A DNA stretch of 20,922 bases from Cudoniella acicularis (GCA_013054445.1 JAAMPI010001024.1:1-20922), one strand, 5' to 3'; positions 9,241 through 18,366 are shown, numbered from the stretch's first letter. A program made the numbers and translations. The notes: a model not told the origin generated them from the sequence alone.

Positions 9241-9600
9241 CACGCCGGACGTTGGAACATCCTTACCTGGGTTTGCCGTGAGCCGCTATGGCGATTTCGT
9301 TCCGTGCCTCGTGGGCTCGCTGCTCCCAGTACTTAGCAAGGTCGATATAGAGCTGTGGGAGGATAATGCTGTGGGGAGTCAATCACTGCGGCAAAATGCC
9401 AAGCTCGCTTGGAGCCCCTGAACAGGAAGCCCAGAACGGTCGAATCAAAATGCTGCCGCTTTGAGGCCGGGTCCACTGCCACCAACTTAACCTTTCCCCT
9501 GTTGAACGCAATGACTGGAGATCGGTTCTCGAATCTGTGGCGGGTATGCAAGTCGTGTAGATCCTTTGCTATCCCCTTTTACGTGCGCTTGCCACATGGT
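9241..9600 (-). pseudogene. Possible unrecognised gene remnant
   Basis: The minus strand shows two protein-like stretches in neighbouring frames: RFENRSPVIAFNRGK..VKLVAVDPASKRQHF (about 9540-9440) and SIILPQLYIDLAKYWEQRAH..EARNEIAIAAHGKP ending at a donor-like AG|GTAAGG at 9267/9266. A one-base frameshift or a tiny intron near 9385 would join them. I recognise no family. The good composition and the donor argue for a former exon, but no upstream or downstream partner exon was identified. Confidence 0.3.
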
Positions 9601-10172
9601 TAAAATGCACCGAATGTAGCGGTACTCGAGTACAGTATTGTTGTTTGGTACTTTTTGATGTCTGTTTTCTTGAATAAGCTGTGGCTACTTTATAAAATAT
9701 AGACTTGCATTTGTATCTATTTACAGCTATTTGAGTTTGGAACATGGCGCTGACAACGTAATAGTGTCATGGTGATAAATGGATGGTAGTTGGTTCGGAC
9801 CAAACCATACTTCCGTATTGGAACCTATTGCAACCATCTCTTTTTACCCCATGCGCGATGTCCCATCGCTCAAGTAGTCTACGGTAAGCTAAGAGCCTCA
9901 ATTTGTAGGTCAGAAAGTGCGCCAGCAGAGTTGTGACTGTGTGGGTAGCTGGCACTCGTTGTCCCTGCATGCGGTCGTATACAGAATTCAATCTTAACCG
10001 CAGCAAACCTGGCCTTCTTATATATTTCAATCTCTTGTCCCAAAATTTTCAGCTCAAACAAAAGTCTCGTCTTCAAGGCATAACATTCGTTTCGCACCCA
10101 GCTCGTTTTTGCTTTTGCACTACCTTCACTACCATCCAGCAAATTCTCAATTCTTGAAAGAACTAGCTCATC
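9601..10172. promoter_or_regulatory. Upstream region of the GPI-anchored X325 gene
   Basis: About 570 bases without a recognised gene. A TATA-like TTTATAAAATATAG lies near 9690, far from the ATG. The last 100 bases are pyrimidine- and AT-rich, as in a leader. No exact copper-factor (Mac1/Cuf1-type) site was identified by eye. Confidence 0.35.
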
Positions 10173-11391
10173 ATGATGCTTTTCCAAACCCTCCAATTCG
10201 TCGCTATAGTCTCTCTCGCAGCGCTCACAGAAGCCCATTTCGTGCTCCAGATTCCAACCAGTCTGGGCTTCAACGATGGTTTGGAGGCTACGGGACCTTG
10301 CGACACTTTCAGCCCTACTGACCGAACTACTGTTACAAACTGGCCAATGTAAGTAGATTGAGGTTTTCGTCCTTCTGCGTTTCTATTCCCAAGACCGGTT
10401 GCAGTGCAAGCCACTCTTGCAAACCTCTAAGAATTCATTTCTACCCCTTACACTTACCTAATTTCTGTAAGAAATTATGAAATATACTGACTCGGCAACC
10501 TTGCAGTGGCGGTGATGTAATTCAAGTCCTTACAACCCACAACGAGGTTATCTGGAATATCAACGCCGCTCTCCTCAATGCCCCTTCAACTTTTGTGCCC
10601 TTGGTTCCGAGCATTGATCAAAAGGGCGTTGGAACTTTCTGTCTTCCATCTGTCCCCGGTAACGCTGCTTGGGTTGGACAGGATGCTATCTTGCAAGTGA
10701 TTCAAAACGGTGTTGATGGCAAACTTTACCAAGTACGTAGAATGCTCACACTCCCCATCGGATTCACCCATTCCGCAGTTTTTGAGGAAGCAAACTTAGA
10801 TTCAAACACTAATTTATGAAATAGTGCGCAGCAATTAAGTTCGTTGACGGTCCCACTGGTTCCGTTCCTTCCAGCTGCATCAATTCAACTGGTGTATCAG
10901 CAGTTTACGTTGGAGGTGGAACCTCATCTTCCTCTTCCGCCGTAGTTGTAACACCGGCCTCATCCTCCTCTGCCATCGTACAATCCCCATCTGCTGTTGC
11001 GCAATCCAGCAGCTCCTCCGTATCTATAATCTCGAGTGGCTTCTCCACTGGAGCTGGCGCAGGAACTGCCACGGGAAGTTCGGGCACGGCTAGCACGGGC
11101 GCGGCTGGTGCAGGTTCTGGTTCTGGTTCAGGATCTTCAACAACTTCTACACTAGCTTTTTCTACTGGCAGCAGCTCGGGTTCGGGCTCAGGTTTTGTTT
11201 CTTCAGGCGCTGCCGGAGGAAAGCCATCAAACACTGCCAGCTCACTAAGAGGCTCTTCAACCTCTACAGGATCCTCAAATGTAACTACACCTGGCGGCCC
11301 AGTTCAATTTACCGGTTCGGGTTCCCTCATTATAGCCAGCAATGCTGTTCTATTTGCCGGAGCTGCTCTTGCTGCTTGGTTGATGCTTTAA
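10173..11391 (+). CDS. X325/BIM1-like copper-binding GPI-anchored protein (LPMO-like), intact
   Basis: Exons 10173-10348, 10507-10732 and 10825-11391 encode 322 residues; introns are 10349-10506 and 10733-10824. Two adjacent ATGs (10173, 10176) are both usable. A signal peptide ends at TEA, making His22 the mature N-terminus (HFVLQIPTSLGF), the hallmark of histidine-brace copper proteins. A second conserved His lies in VLTTHNEVIW (His70, mature 49). Four cysteines (43, 104, 135, 152) match its paralogue at 14017. The domain ends near residue 158, followed by a long Ser/Gly/Ala/Thr-rich stalk and a hydrophobic C-terminal tail typical of GPI attachment. Family members (Cryptococcus Bim1, basidiomycete X325 proteins) bind copper at the cell surface; Bim1 aids copper import, and X325 proteins are LPMO-like without shown polysaccharide cleavage. 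The role here is by homology. Confidence 0.9.
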
Positions 11392-11680
11392 CGGGGAAAA
11401 TCTCTTGTAAAACTACGAGCGAAAAACCAATGCATACGGGTGGTTGAATTCTTTCTCTTCTACCACAGATTTGGACTTTGCTTTAGGGTTTGGACTCCTA
11501 CATGTTGGGTGGTGGTAATTAATTACAGTTCACATGTACGACTGAACGTTTAATGAATCAAGAATGGAATGCCACCTTAAATATATTTTCAGATTTCGGT
11601 CCCAGAAAATACCGTGAATGCCCTCTATTGTAGTCCAGATTTACTCGAGGACAATTGAAAGTTGCAATACAGCTACATAT
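11392..11680. other. Downstream region of the X325 gene
   Basis: About 290 bases of 3' flanking sequence with no gene recognised; it includes the likely 3' UTR. Confidence 0.4.
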
Positions 11681-11820
11681 CTGGAATAAAACTCTATCAG
11701 GTCCAAGCTGAACCACTTCCATCACATAATCTTGGCCAACTCTAGCGTGTTGTCCAAGGACTGTACTGCCAGCAGAAATCCTGGATATTTTTGATAGGAG
11801 ACGGAGTTGGTTCAAAATTG
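11681..11820 (-). pseudogene. Fossil of an X325/BIM1-like domain
   Basis: On the minus strand ARVGQDYVMEVVQLGPDRVL (about 11746-11687) followed by FQ aligns with AWVGQDAILQVIQNGVDGKL followed by YQ of the gene at 10173. Nucleotides match too, including the position of the intron boundary: TTCCAG followed by ATATGTAGCTG, where the paralogue at 14017 has TACCAG|GTAAATAGCTG, so the donor GT is mutated to AT. Upstream, TTCTGC (Phe-Cys, 11777-11772) lies 38 bases before the TTGGCCAAG motif, against 37 in the intact gene: a one-base indel. TGAACCAA at 11814-11807 matches the NQ before the G.GxFC motif, with a ~14 bp insertion between. The His-containing N-terminal part was not found. It is inverted relative to both intact genes. 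Confidence 0.6.
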
Positions 11821-14016
11821 ACTTTACCAAGAAGGTTCAGAAGGGCCTATTTGTTGACATAGAGCTGAGGTGATGCTCAGGAATAGCTCTCCAAGCCATT
11901 AAGCACCCTTGATTGACATGCGACAATCAACGGCACATGTGAATTGTTGGATCCAAGTTATCCGTAATTGGTACTAGACAAGAAATGCCGAGTTTCTTCT
12001 CAATCTTCTCGAAGTCCTAGAATTGGCCGACTTTTGAGAATAATTGAGCTGTTTTTTGAATGCCAAGAACGTTGCCATATTTTAGCCAAAATCTTGGAAA
12101 ATCAGAACTACCGCGGGGGGTTTTCTAAAAGCAGCAACCATTCTTCGACCACAGTTTTGGGCAGTATGCTGCCAATTGAGTAACCGGTAGAACAAACAGA
12201 AGGGCCAATCCATGAATTAGGTGCATTGAAGTCCACAGTTTAATTGGTGCCTTACATGCTCTGTACCGCGTTCGACCGTCGTACAATATAGAATGGACGG
12301 GAAAATCTCAGTTGCCCATGATCGGCGAGGGCTTTCACTCTATAGAATCTAAAGGAGACATTTTATCATCCTGCTAATTAAAGATCATGTGGTTCTAGCA
12401 ATAATCTCATATTCCGACACCTGAGTTTGACAGCAAGTACCTCACCTCCCTCTCCTGAATTCGCTTCATGTTGGCCCGTGCGCAAGCGAGATGCTCAGGG
12501 GCAGTGCAAAGTTCTGGTTGAACCTCCTCCAAGATTGATACCCACGCCCCATGAGTGCGATTTAAGCTAAAGAATTCTTCTTCAATCTCAGTTCATTTTG
12601 TCCTCTTTTTTGACTGGCCGCGTGGCGAGTTTTCTGCCCGCCTCAAAACCCCTGAGCGCATTGATTGTATTCGGCTATCTGATGTACTTCAATCTTCAGG
12701 TCGCTCACCAAGGACTCACTAGTACATAATACACTATATCGGGGCAAACTTCATCTCGTCCTTTTCTGGAAAGCGGCGACAAAGTTGTAATCTAGCGGCC
12801 TAAATATCAGCGCTATACTCTTTTAACTTCCCACGATTTGTTCTGCTGCCTCTCTCCGTGAAGATTTTGAGTAAGACATATGGATATTCAGATGCACTAC
12901 TGTTAATAACATCTTCCAATTCGCACAGATTTCGTCATTTCAGACTGGTCTATTATCAGATTATTGGTTTGTCTCGAGCTCTATGGCCACGACACTACAC
13001 GTTGGAATTTCAAACTCATGACATCTTAGATTTTCCTTCCTTACGTCGAGTTTGCATTCAGTACTACGAGCGCACAATGGCATCGACAATCCTCCGGCCA
13101 AAAGGGGCAACCGAGCAGTTCGGCAAGTAATCCATGCCACGGCGGAACCCCGAAAGCTTCAACTGAGAAGATCTAAATGGTTAACTTTCTCCAAATGGGC
13201 TGGTTGGATACCCCTCAATGGTTTATTTTCAATGGAAATTAAATTTGCTCAATCGACCTCGCTACATACAGGAGCTTGTACGATGCGTCCCACACCAGTT
13301 TTTAATGAATTGTTATTGAGATGCAGGTATTGGGTGTGCCGGCGACAGGCCGAAATGGCTAAATGTAAACAAGTACCAACTAAGCACAGCCACTACCATA
13401 GCATGCCTTTCATGCTCAACAAGCCTGACTTATCACGTAAGCCTTCGAGCTCCCAAGTATTGTCCCCAACAGTAAGTTAAGCTTATTCTTTAATAGTATC
13501 CCCTTGATTTATCTTTTTCTAATCTATTTGCCCTGGGCCAATAGAAAGGGTGGTTGAAAATAATATAAAAGGCAGATCCTAGCATAGACCCTAACAGCAG
13601 ATTACTGAAATGCAGGCATCACAGGCTGGAACATTAATTCGAGAAAAATCTCTCTAATCTCTACACGAGTTCTTCATATCCTGCTTGGATCTTTCTTTAA
13701 TATTCATATCCGGAACTTACCCCTCGCATGGAAGTAGAAAATCTTGCTGCGCTTCTCTCCTACTAGTCCGGACTTTGGCTTGAATCTGACCCCATTAACT
13801 GTACTCCTGGAAAATTCATTTCAATGACCGCGATAATTAATGAAAATTTCTTTTGGTTCTATTAGCCTATACACAGGCGGACAGACTGCCTCCATAGCAG
13901 ACCAGCTAAGTCACTATAACTATAACTAGTTTCCCCGTTCACCTTCTGCTTTTTCGTCAAACATCATCGTTTACCATCACAATTCTATCAAGCCAACTCC
14001 TTCTCAAAACTCCAAA
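11821..14016. other. 2.2 kb between the X325 fossil and the second X325 gene
   Basis: No gene can be named. The largest open frame on the plus strand is 13052-13480 (142 codons); an overlapping one is 12858-13130. The former contains PAKRGNRAVRQ, reminiscent of the basic lead-in to a zinc cluster but without its cysteines, then a GTAA donor-like site. Neither has a credible domain. The last 100 bases before 14017 are a pyrimidine-rich leader. Confidence 0.4.
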
Positions 14017-14600
14017 ATGCTTTTCAAATCAATCAAATCCGTAGCACTCATCGCACTTGGTGTAGTAGCCATCGCAGAAGCCCACTTCGTTCTCCAAGAG
14101 CCTGTCAGTCTCGGATTTGACGATGATGCCGAAGGCACAGCTCCCTGTGGCGGTTTCAACGCTTCTTCCAGGCTGAACGTCACAAACTGGCCTACCAGTG
14201 GAGGGGCTGTCGGGGTCCTTACAACTCACACGACTGTACAATGGGAATACAAAGTTGCCCGCTTAAGCAACCTGACAAATTGGGTGTCTGTCACTCCTAC
14301 CCTGAACCAAACTGGGGTCGGAAACTTCTGCGAGACTCTTATCCCCGGGAAGAAGGCTTGGGAGGGAGAATCTGGAGTGCTGCAAGTTATCCAACACGGA
14401 GTTGATGGGGCTCTTTACCAGGTAAATAGCTGCTCATTATTCTGGACTTCGGTTCTGGGAACCAAAGACTTTTTGAGGGTGTATTCGCTGAATAAATACC
14501 ACAGTGTGCGGCGATCAAATTCGTGAAGCCACTACGTACTGCTGCTCTTGTGCCTACTGGTTGCACGAACTCAACTGGGGTCACAGCCCAATGGATCTAA
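14017..14600 (+). CDS. Short X325/BIM1-like copper-binding secreted protein without GPI tail
   Basis: Exons 14017-14421 and 14505-14600 give 166 residues; intron 14422-14504 (GTAAAT..CACAG) sits exactly where the second intron of the gene at 10173 is. The other intron of that gene is absent. The signal peptide ends AEA before His23 (HFVLQEPVSLGF), the mature N-terminal His; the second His is His71 (VLTTHTTVQW, mature 49, the same spacing as in the paralogue). Cys44, 105, 136 and 155 are conserved. Several N-glycosylation sequons are present (NAS, NVT, NLT, NQT, NST). The protein stops (GVTAQWI) right at the end of the domain, with no Ser-rich stalk and no hydrophobic tail, so it should be secreted and soluble. 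A functional gene is likely, but truncation of an anchored ancestor is possible. Confidence 0.85.
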
Positions 14601-15722
14601 TTGCTGAGATGACCAAACTTAAGCTTGGAAATTTGTTTCATTGTTCGGGAGGATGAATGAAAAGTCTTCAAAGTGTTGGAGGATGTGACAATATTGGGGT
14701 CAAAGTGCGATATTTCTCCCTTGGGTTGATGACGAAAGACGGGAGTAAAACTTGCATTCGTTTTGTCAGCGGACTTAGCTGAGAACTTGAACATATCATA
14801 TTTATTTATCTGAAATTTATCTTTAGTAAGACGTAACTCTTTTCCCCTCCTTCTTCGGCTGAGTCTTAAATATGCATGTTAAGTAGAAGTGAACAGATAA
14901 AATTATATTTTGCACCTTTCACTCTCACGTATCTCGATGGACGTTATAATGTTGTGATACCTTCGTAGAAGAATCCTATCTACAGCAATAATGTCCTCGA
15001 TCTCTTTAGAGATAGTCATGTGTTTCACCTCAGCCCAAGGTATTTTCTATAATTTTGAGTAGTAGAGTGGGTTTTAAAGGAGGGCCAAAATATATCCCAG
15101 AAACATCACATGCAAGCTGATCGCTTAAGGTTACCTGACGACGCGAGAAAACACTTCAAAAATTAGACAACTTCAACTAACCTAGAGAGAAATTCTTAAA
15201 AGCATCGTTTACTATAAGAGCAAAAATTTCTTTTAGCGAAATTAAAAAAGGTATTTACCAGCAGTTGTTTAATTATTTTAAAGTGTTTTATCGCAACGTC
15301 AACTGGCCGTACTGCACATATAAAAAAGAACACCGAGAATGACTTCATTTTGTGACACCCTCACAAAAATTTCGAACTCATAATCGCAAAGCCTAAATTG
15401 TTATAAATTCACAAAAGGGATATACTTTAAAAGAAGCTATAGTTTTTCTTTCCTTTTTTTTACCACCTACTGCTGGTCGAGGGGAAACTTCAATAACATG
15501 ATCAAGTCAAAAGTTCCGGGTAGCATCTTGGCAATAATAAAAAAGAAAATTCTATAGACCAGCGATAATTATCATCCAACGCCCGAAAGTTCTGTAAATG
15601 GCAGCCAAGCCCGCTGCCCGCCTGTGCGGGTCGCTTAGGCTGGCGCCGCTACAAAAATGGGGTCTTTTAAGAAGGGTTGAGGAATCTAATCAAAACATGC
15701 TCATCCAAGATTCTAGGCCATT
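14601..15722. other. AT-rich gene-free stretch
   Basis: About 1.1 kb with no gene recognised. It becomes AT-rich from 14800 on. A GC-rich hairpin lies at 15602-15642 (separate entry). Confidence 0.45.
15602..15642. other. GC-rich stem-loop in AT-rich DNA
   Basis: Inverted pairs CAGCCAAGC (15602-15610) / GCTTAGGCTG (15633-15642) and CCCGC (15617-15621) / GCGGG (15626-15630) with a 4-base loop form a two-tier hairpin. It is an island of GC in AT-rich surroundings, 80 bp before an LTR-like repeat. It could be a structured RNA, a small GC-rich mobile unit or a transposon remnant; no class is assigned. Confidence 0.5.
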
Positions 15723-15952
15723 TGTTGCTGTTGTATTATTAGGTAATAAGCACTATTCTAAGCTTAAGGTTTAAACCTTAGTAGAATCTTCTAGGTTATT
15801 ATTTGATTTATAAGTGTTGATTTCTAAGCTATAGAAGCTTCTAGTAACTACACTTGTAGTATATATAGTCTGCTCACCCCTTTGTAGATAGATAAGTCTT
15901 AAAAGTCAAAATCATATTATTATTCCACATACTTGAATCTCTCGACCTAACA
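15723..15952. mobile_element. LTR-like repeat (copia type?), ~230 bp
   Basis: The segment starts TGTTGCTG and ends CTAACA (TG..CA with inverted TGTT/AACA ends), is 230 bp long, and has TATATATAG near 15860 followed by a C-rich stretch, like an LTR promoter read on the plus strand. It contains the perfect palindrome TAAGGTTTAAACCTTA (15765-15780). The flanks CCATT and GTTGA do not form a target duplication, so it is either one LTR of a longer element or a degraded solo LTR. No second copy was found in the window. Confidence 0.45.
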
Positions 15953-16278
15953 GTTGACTCTTCTTCCGCCTACACACGTTTTACCTCCAACAGGATTTGA
16001 GTGAGAAATCTGATAGTTGTCTAGACCAAACATAAGACGAGATAATGAATTTGCTGTAGCAGACTCAAAATCAAAATAGGTAAACCTCTCCAAGTAATCC
16101 TTAGCCGTAGGGATACATCGAGAACTACCGGGTGGTATAGCAGGTTCGATATCAAGTCTGAAGTCGTCATCTTGCTCTGTTCGGTCGCTATCGAGTTTGA
16201 TATTTATAGCCGCGTGAGCTATACTAGTATACGCTTGGGGACCGGTTTTAGGTGCTGATATACCCTGGGTATTTACCT
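15947..16278 (-). other. Open minus-strand exon-like stretch, unrecognised
   Basis: About 110 codons are free of stops on the minus strand from 16278 to a TAG at 15949-15947, without a start ATG. It includes APKTGPQAYTSIAHAAINI, RLDIEPAIPPGSSR, TAKDYLERFTYFDFESAT and LMFGLDNYQISH. The stop falls inside the end of the LTR-like repeat, and a purine-rich GGCGGAAGAAGAG precedes it, as a polypurine tract would before a 3' LTR in minus orientation. It may be the end of a retroelement polyprotein or an exon of an unknown gene; no RT, integrase or RNase H motif is seen. Confidence 0.35.
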
Positions 16279-16479
16279 ATTATAAAGGACGTTACGTTAT
16301 GGTGGCAAAGCGGAAGGTTATTAGAAAACTTACTAAGGAACTTCTGGAAGGGTATCCATGGTTTTAAGGTAATAGTACGTATAGGAGTACGGCCTAATAC
16401 ACTAAGTACCTTAGATGGAAATACGACCTTTCCGAATATTATAGACATAGTTGGCGTATAGCAACGGTTGGACGCTTTA
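16279..16479. other. Unassigned sequence between the NLR relic and the exon-like stretch
   Basis: Both strands carry ~65-codon open frames here (16252-16461 plus, 16248-16448 minus), neither of which resembles anything known. The segment interrupts the expected continuation of the NLR relic, so it may be inserted DNA. Confidence 0.35.
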
Positions 16480-16678
16480 TATCATAGGAGATGTCCCTGG
16501 AGGAATTGATGGACCTGGTCGTTGTCGCGAAGCTGGGCCCCACTCCTCTGAAGATGTTGGATCCAGTAGAGACATGCGTATCTGACCTCTAGAGGTAGGC
16601 ATTGGTCCACTCGACTTCTTGCGACGTCTGTTATAAGCACGCCGGGAGCTTCTAGACCACAGATATTTTGCTTTAGAG

Positions 16679-16710
16679 AGCTGGATATGAGCTGGATATG
16701 AGCCGGATAT
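16679..16710. repeat. 11 bp tandem repeat, nearly three copies
   Basis: AGCTGGATATG is repeated as AGCTGGATATG AGCTGGATATG AGCCGGATAT inside the NLR relic. It lies exactly where the frame shifts between the NRYIRL and LKQNICG segments, so repeat slippage probably caused that break. Confidence 0.7.
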
Positions 16711-17005
16711 AGCGATTAGCTATCCTTTAATGCGCCTGCTTCTCCTCCACCCAGAAGGGGTTCGTCTCGCGCTTTTCAGTATCGACGAGGAAGTCCCGGA
16801 ACGACAGATGGAGTAGTCGTATAGGGTGATCAGGGCGAGATGGGATGCTTAAAACCAAATGGAGCAGATCTGTCCTGCTATCGACTGTGCCTTCAGGGAC
16901 TCCAAGTAGTCGATCTAGAGAAGTAGCGGAAAGAGGGCTAGCGAGAATAACGATCGAGCCGACGACTTACTAGAATTCTTCTACTATACCTCTTTTTTCT
17001 GGATA

Positions 17006-17378
17006 CGCTTATTTTGGTATCAAGCTACAAGGCACCAACACACGCACTTCAACCCCTGTACTCCCTAAGCTTTCAGGCACTCATGCTATTTTAACAAACG
17101 ATATCCCCCCTCCTATATTACTAAAATCAAGCTTTTACAACAAGCACCTACGTAATAGAATTAGCTTACTTATAAGCTTATATTTCGTGTATAATTAATA
17201 TGATTTAATACTGTTTTTCAGAACTATAAATTTATACGAGTTACTTATACTAGAATTATATTTTATATCGACCTATGATTTTTTCTAAGTTCTCAAGCGA
17301 GATAAAGCGGTATTATTGTGGCGTTAGTGATTAGGTGTGTTTTTGTTGGTGCCTTGTAGCCTGATGCTAAAATAAGTG
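17006..17378. mobile_element. 373 bp MITE with 35 bp TIRs and TA target site
   Basis: The left end 17006-17040 (CGCTTATTTTGG..CTACAAGGCACCAACA) and right end 17344-17378, read on the other strand (CACTTATTTTAG..CTACAAGGCACCAACA), are inverted copies differing by four or so transitions. TA dinucleotides flank both ends (17004-17005 and 17379-17380), as for Tc1/mariner/pogo insertions. The interior is AT-rich and non-coding. It sits inside the NLR relic: the minus-strand sequence on each side continues the same protein family, so insertion was into this gene. Confidence 0.8.
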
Positions 17379-17870
17379 TACCCGGTTTTCTGAATCAGCA
17401 ACTCCGACAAGTAACTGACTTAGGACCGGGAGATATGTCGCGTTAAGCTTGGATACTTGGCTTTTAGTCTGATACTTCAAGACCTTAGCAAGTTGTTCGT
17501 TAGGTTGGCCGCATCTCCGGTCATTGATGAACCGGCAGACAGTTGCAGCAAAGATGAACAAGGGAATAGCCATTTCGACTAGAATTTGGACGTTTGTTTG
17601 GCCGGGCCAGCCAGCGGCAATTGTAGTCGGTCTGACTTGACTGATTTATTATAATCATCTCGGATCATTGCTAGGTCATGTTCTAGAAATGTGGAGATAT
17701 CCTCCTTGACAATAGGCTCGGGAATTTGATGGAGAGCTAATCCTTCGTACCTACCACTTATACCCTCGAAGCCAAGGCGAATAGGAAGCTCTGGCCTGCT
17801 TGTTAAAAAGAACTTGAGTTGTACCGATGTTATGTGCTTTACTTGTGAGAACAGGCGAATTACGTCACGC

Positions 17871-18136
17871 TGTAACGTTCTGTTATCACGTGAGATCTCT
17901 ATGTCACGTGGAGGGGTTTACTTAGTCTTGGAAGCGTCAAGCAGGTTCCTTGGTAGAATGTTATCTTATTGATAAGAGTATGAGTTGAGCACGAAGTTCC
18001 AACATAGGAAAACTATATGGTTATATAGGTGGTGGTGTTCGTAGATCCCAGGATCCTTGGATCCTAGACGGCACTCTGGATCCTCAGATCCCGGGATCCA
18101 TCAGGTGACCTAGTCACATGATCTCAGGTCGTGACA
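17871..18136. mobile_element. Solo LTR, 266 bp, at the junction of two broken genes
   Basis: It begins TGTAACGTTC and ends GGTCGTGACA (TG..CA ends; inverted TGTAAC / GTGACA). It contains two CACGTG sites and a cluster of GGATCC repeats (18045-18100). Its first 74 bp match 5975-6050. The 5 bp flanks are CACGC (17866-17870) and CATGC (18137-18141), differing by one C/T. On its left lies the NACHT relic, on its right the first exons of a quinone oxidoreductase, both truncated precisely at the LTR edges. Which strand is sense is not clear. Confidence 0.65.
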
Positions 18137-18366
18137 CATGCCAGCGATGTCGTCTCCCGTGTTGGCGGCCTTGATCTTCACAGCTCGTTTCCTTTTTGGG
18201 AATAGTGTCAGCCTGGAGGTGTTGTGTGCTGCGTTTGCGCCTACCAATCCTCTGGGTTGAAGCCGCTCATAGCAACTTTGATCAGAACCTGTTCGGCATT
18301 TGGAGTTGGAACCGGCGAGTCCACGATCTGAACCGAGAGGTCGGTCTGGACGATTGCTTCTTTCAT
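18137..18366 (-). pseudogene. Zinc-type alcohol dehydrogenase / quinone oxidoreductase, first 58 codons, truncated by an LTR
   Basis: The minus-strand ATG at 18366 opens MKEAIVQTDLSVQIVDSPVP, then TPNAEQVLIKVAMSGFNPED to the splice donor at 18244. After a 53 bp intron (18244-18192, GTAGGC..GGCTGAC..AAAAAG) the frame continues WKRAVKIKAANTGDDIAGM and ends at the LTR boundary (18136). The motif order (VDSPVPTP, VLIKV, SGFNPEDW, NTGDDIAG) is that of fungal quinone oxidoreductases of the medium-chain dehydrogenase superfamily. The rest of the GroES-like domain and the NADPH-binding domain are missing. No stop or frameshift is seen in the surviving part, so the truncation is the inactivating event. 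Confidence 0.8.

Larger units (their letters stand above)
16480..17870 (-). pseudogene. NACHT-type NLR (NWD/STAND) relic, interrupted by a MITE
   Basis: Reading from 17870 down on the minus strand, fragments follow the order of fungal NACHT-WD40 proteins. First come DVIRLFSQVKHITSVQLKFF and LTSRPELPIRLGFEGI (the TSRPE signature of STAND NTPases), IPEPIVKEDISTFLEHDLA, WPGQTNVQILVEMAIPLFIF, ATVCRFINDRR and LNATYLPVLSQLL. After the inserted element at 17006-17378 come VVGSIVILASPLSATSL, DRLLGVPEGTVDSR, IRLLHLSFRDFLVD, NPFWVEEKQAH, NICGLEAPGVLI, CLPLEVRYACLYWIQHLQRS and DNDQVHQFLQGHLL. Breaks include a one-base shift near 17610, stops at the EF..VVGS join, TAA after KQAH and TGA after GHLL. The P-loop/Walker A part and the repeat domain are absent. 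Such genes often act in heterokaryon incompatibility; this copy is dead. Confidence 0.85.

Noticed and set aside
10905..11234. 109-codon minus-strand open frame rich in Glu-Pro
   Set aside because: It is the antisense of the Ser/Gly-rich stalk of the X325 gene; low-complexity composition produces it.
13052..13480. 142-codon plus-strand open frame with PAKRGNRAVRQ
   Set aside because: It lacks zinc-cluster cysteines, other domains or splice partners; not strong enough for a CDS call.
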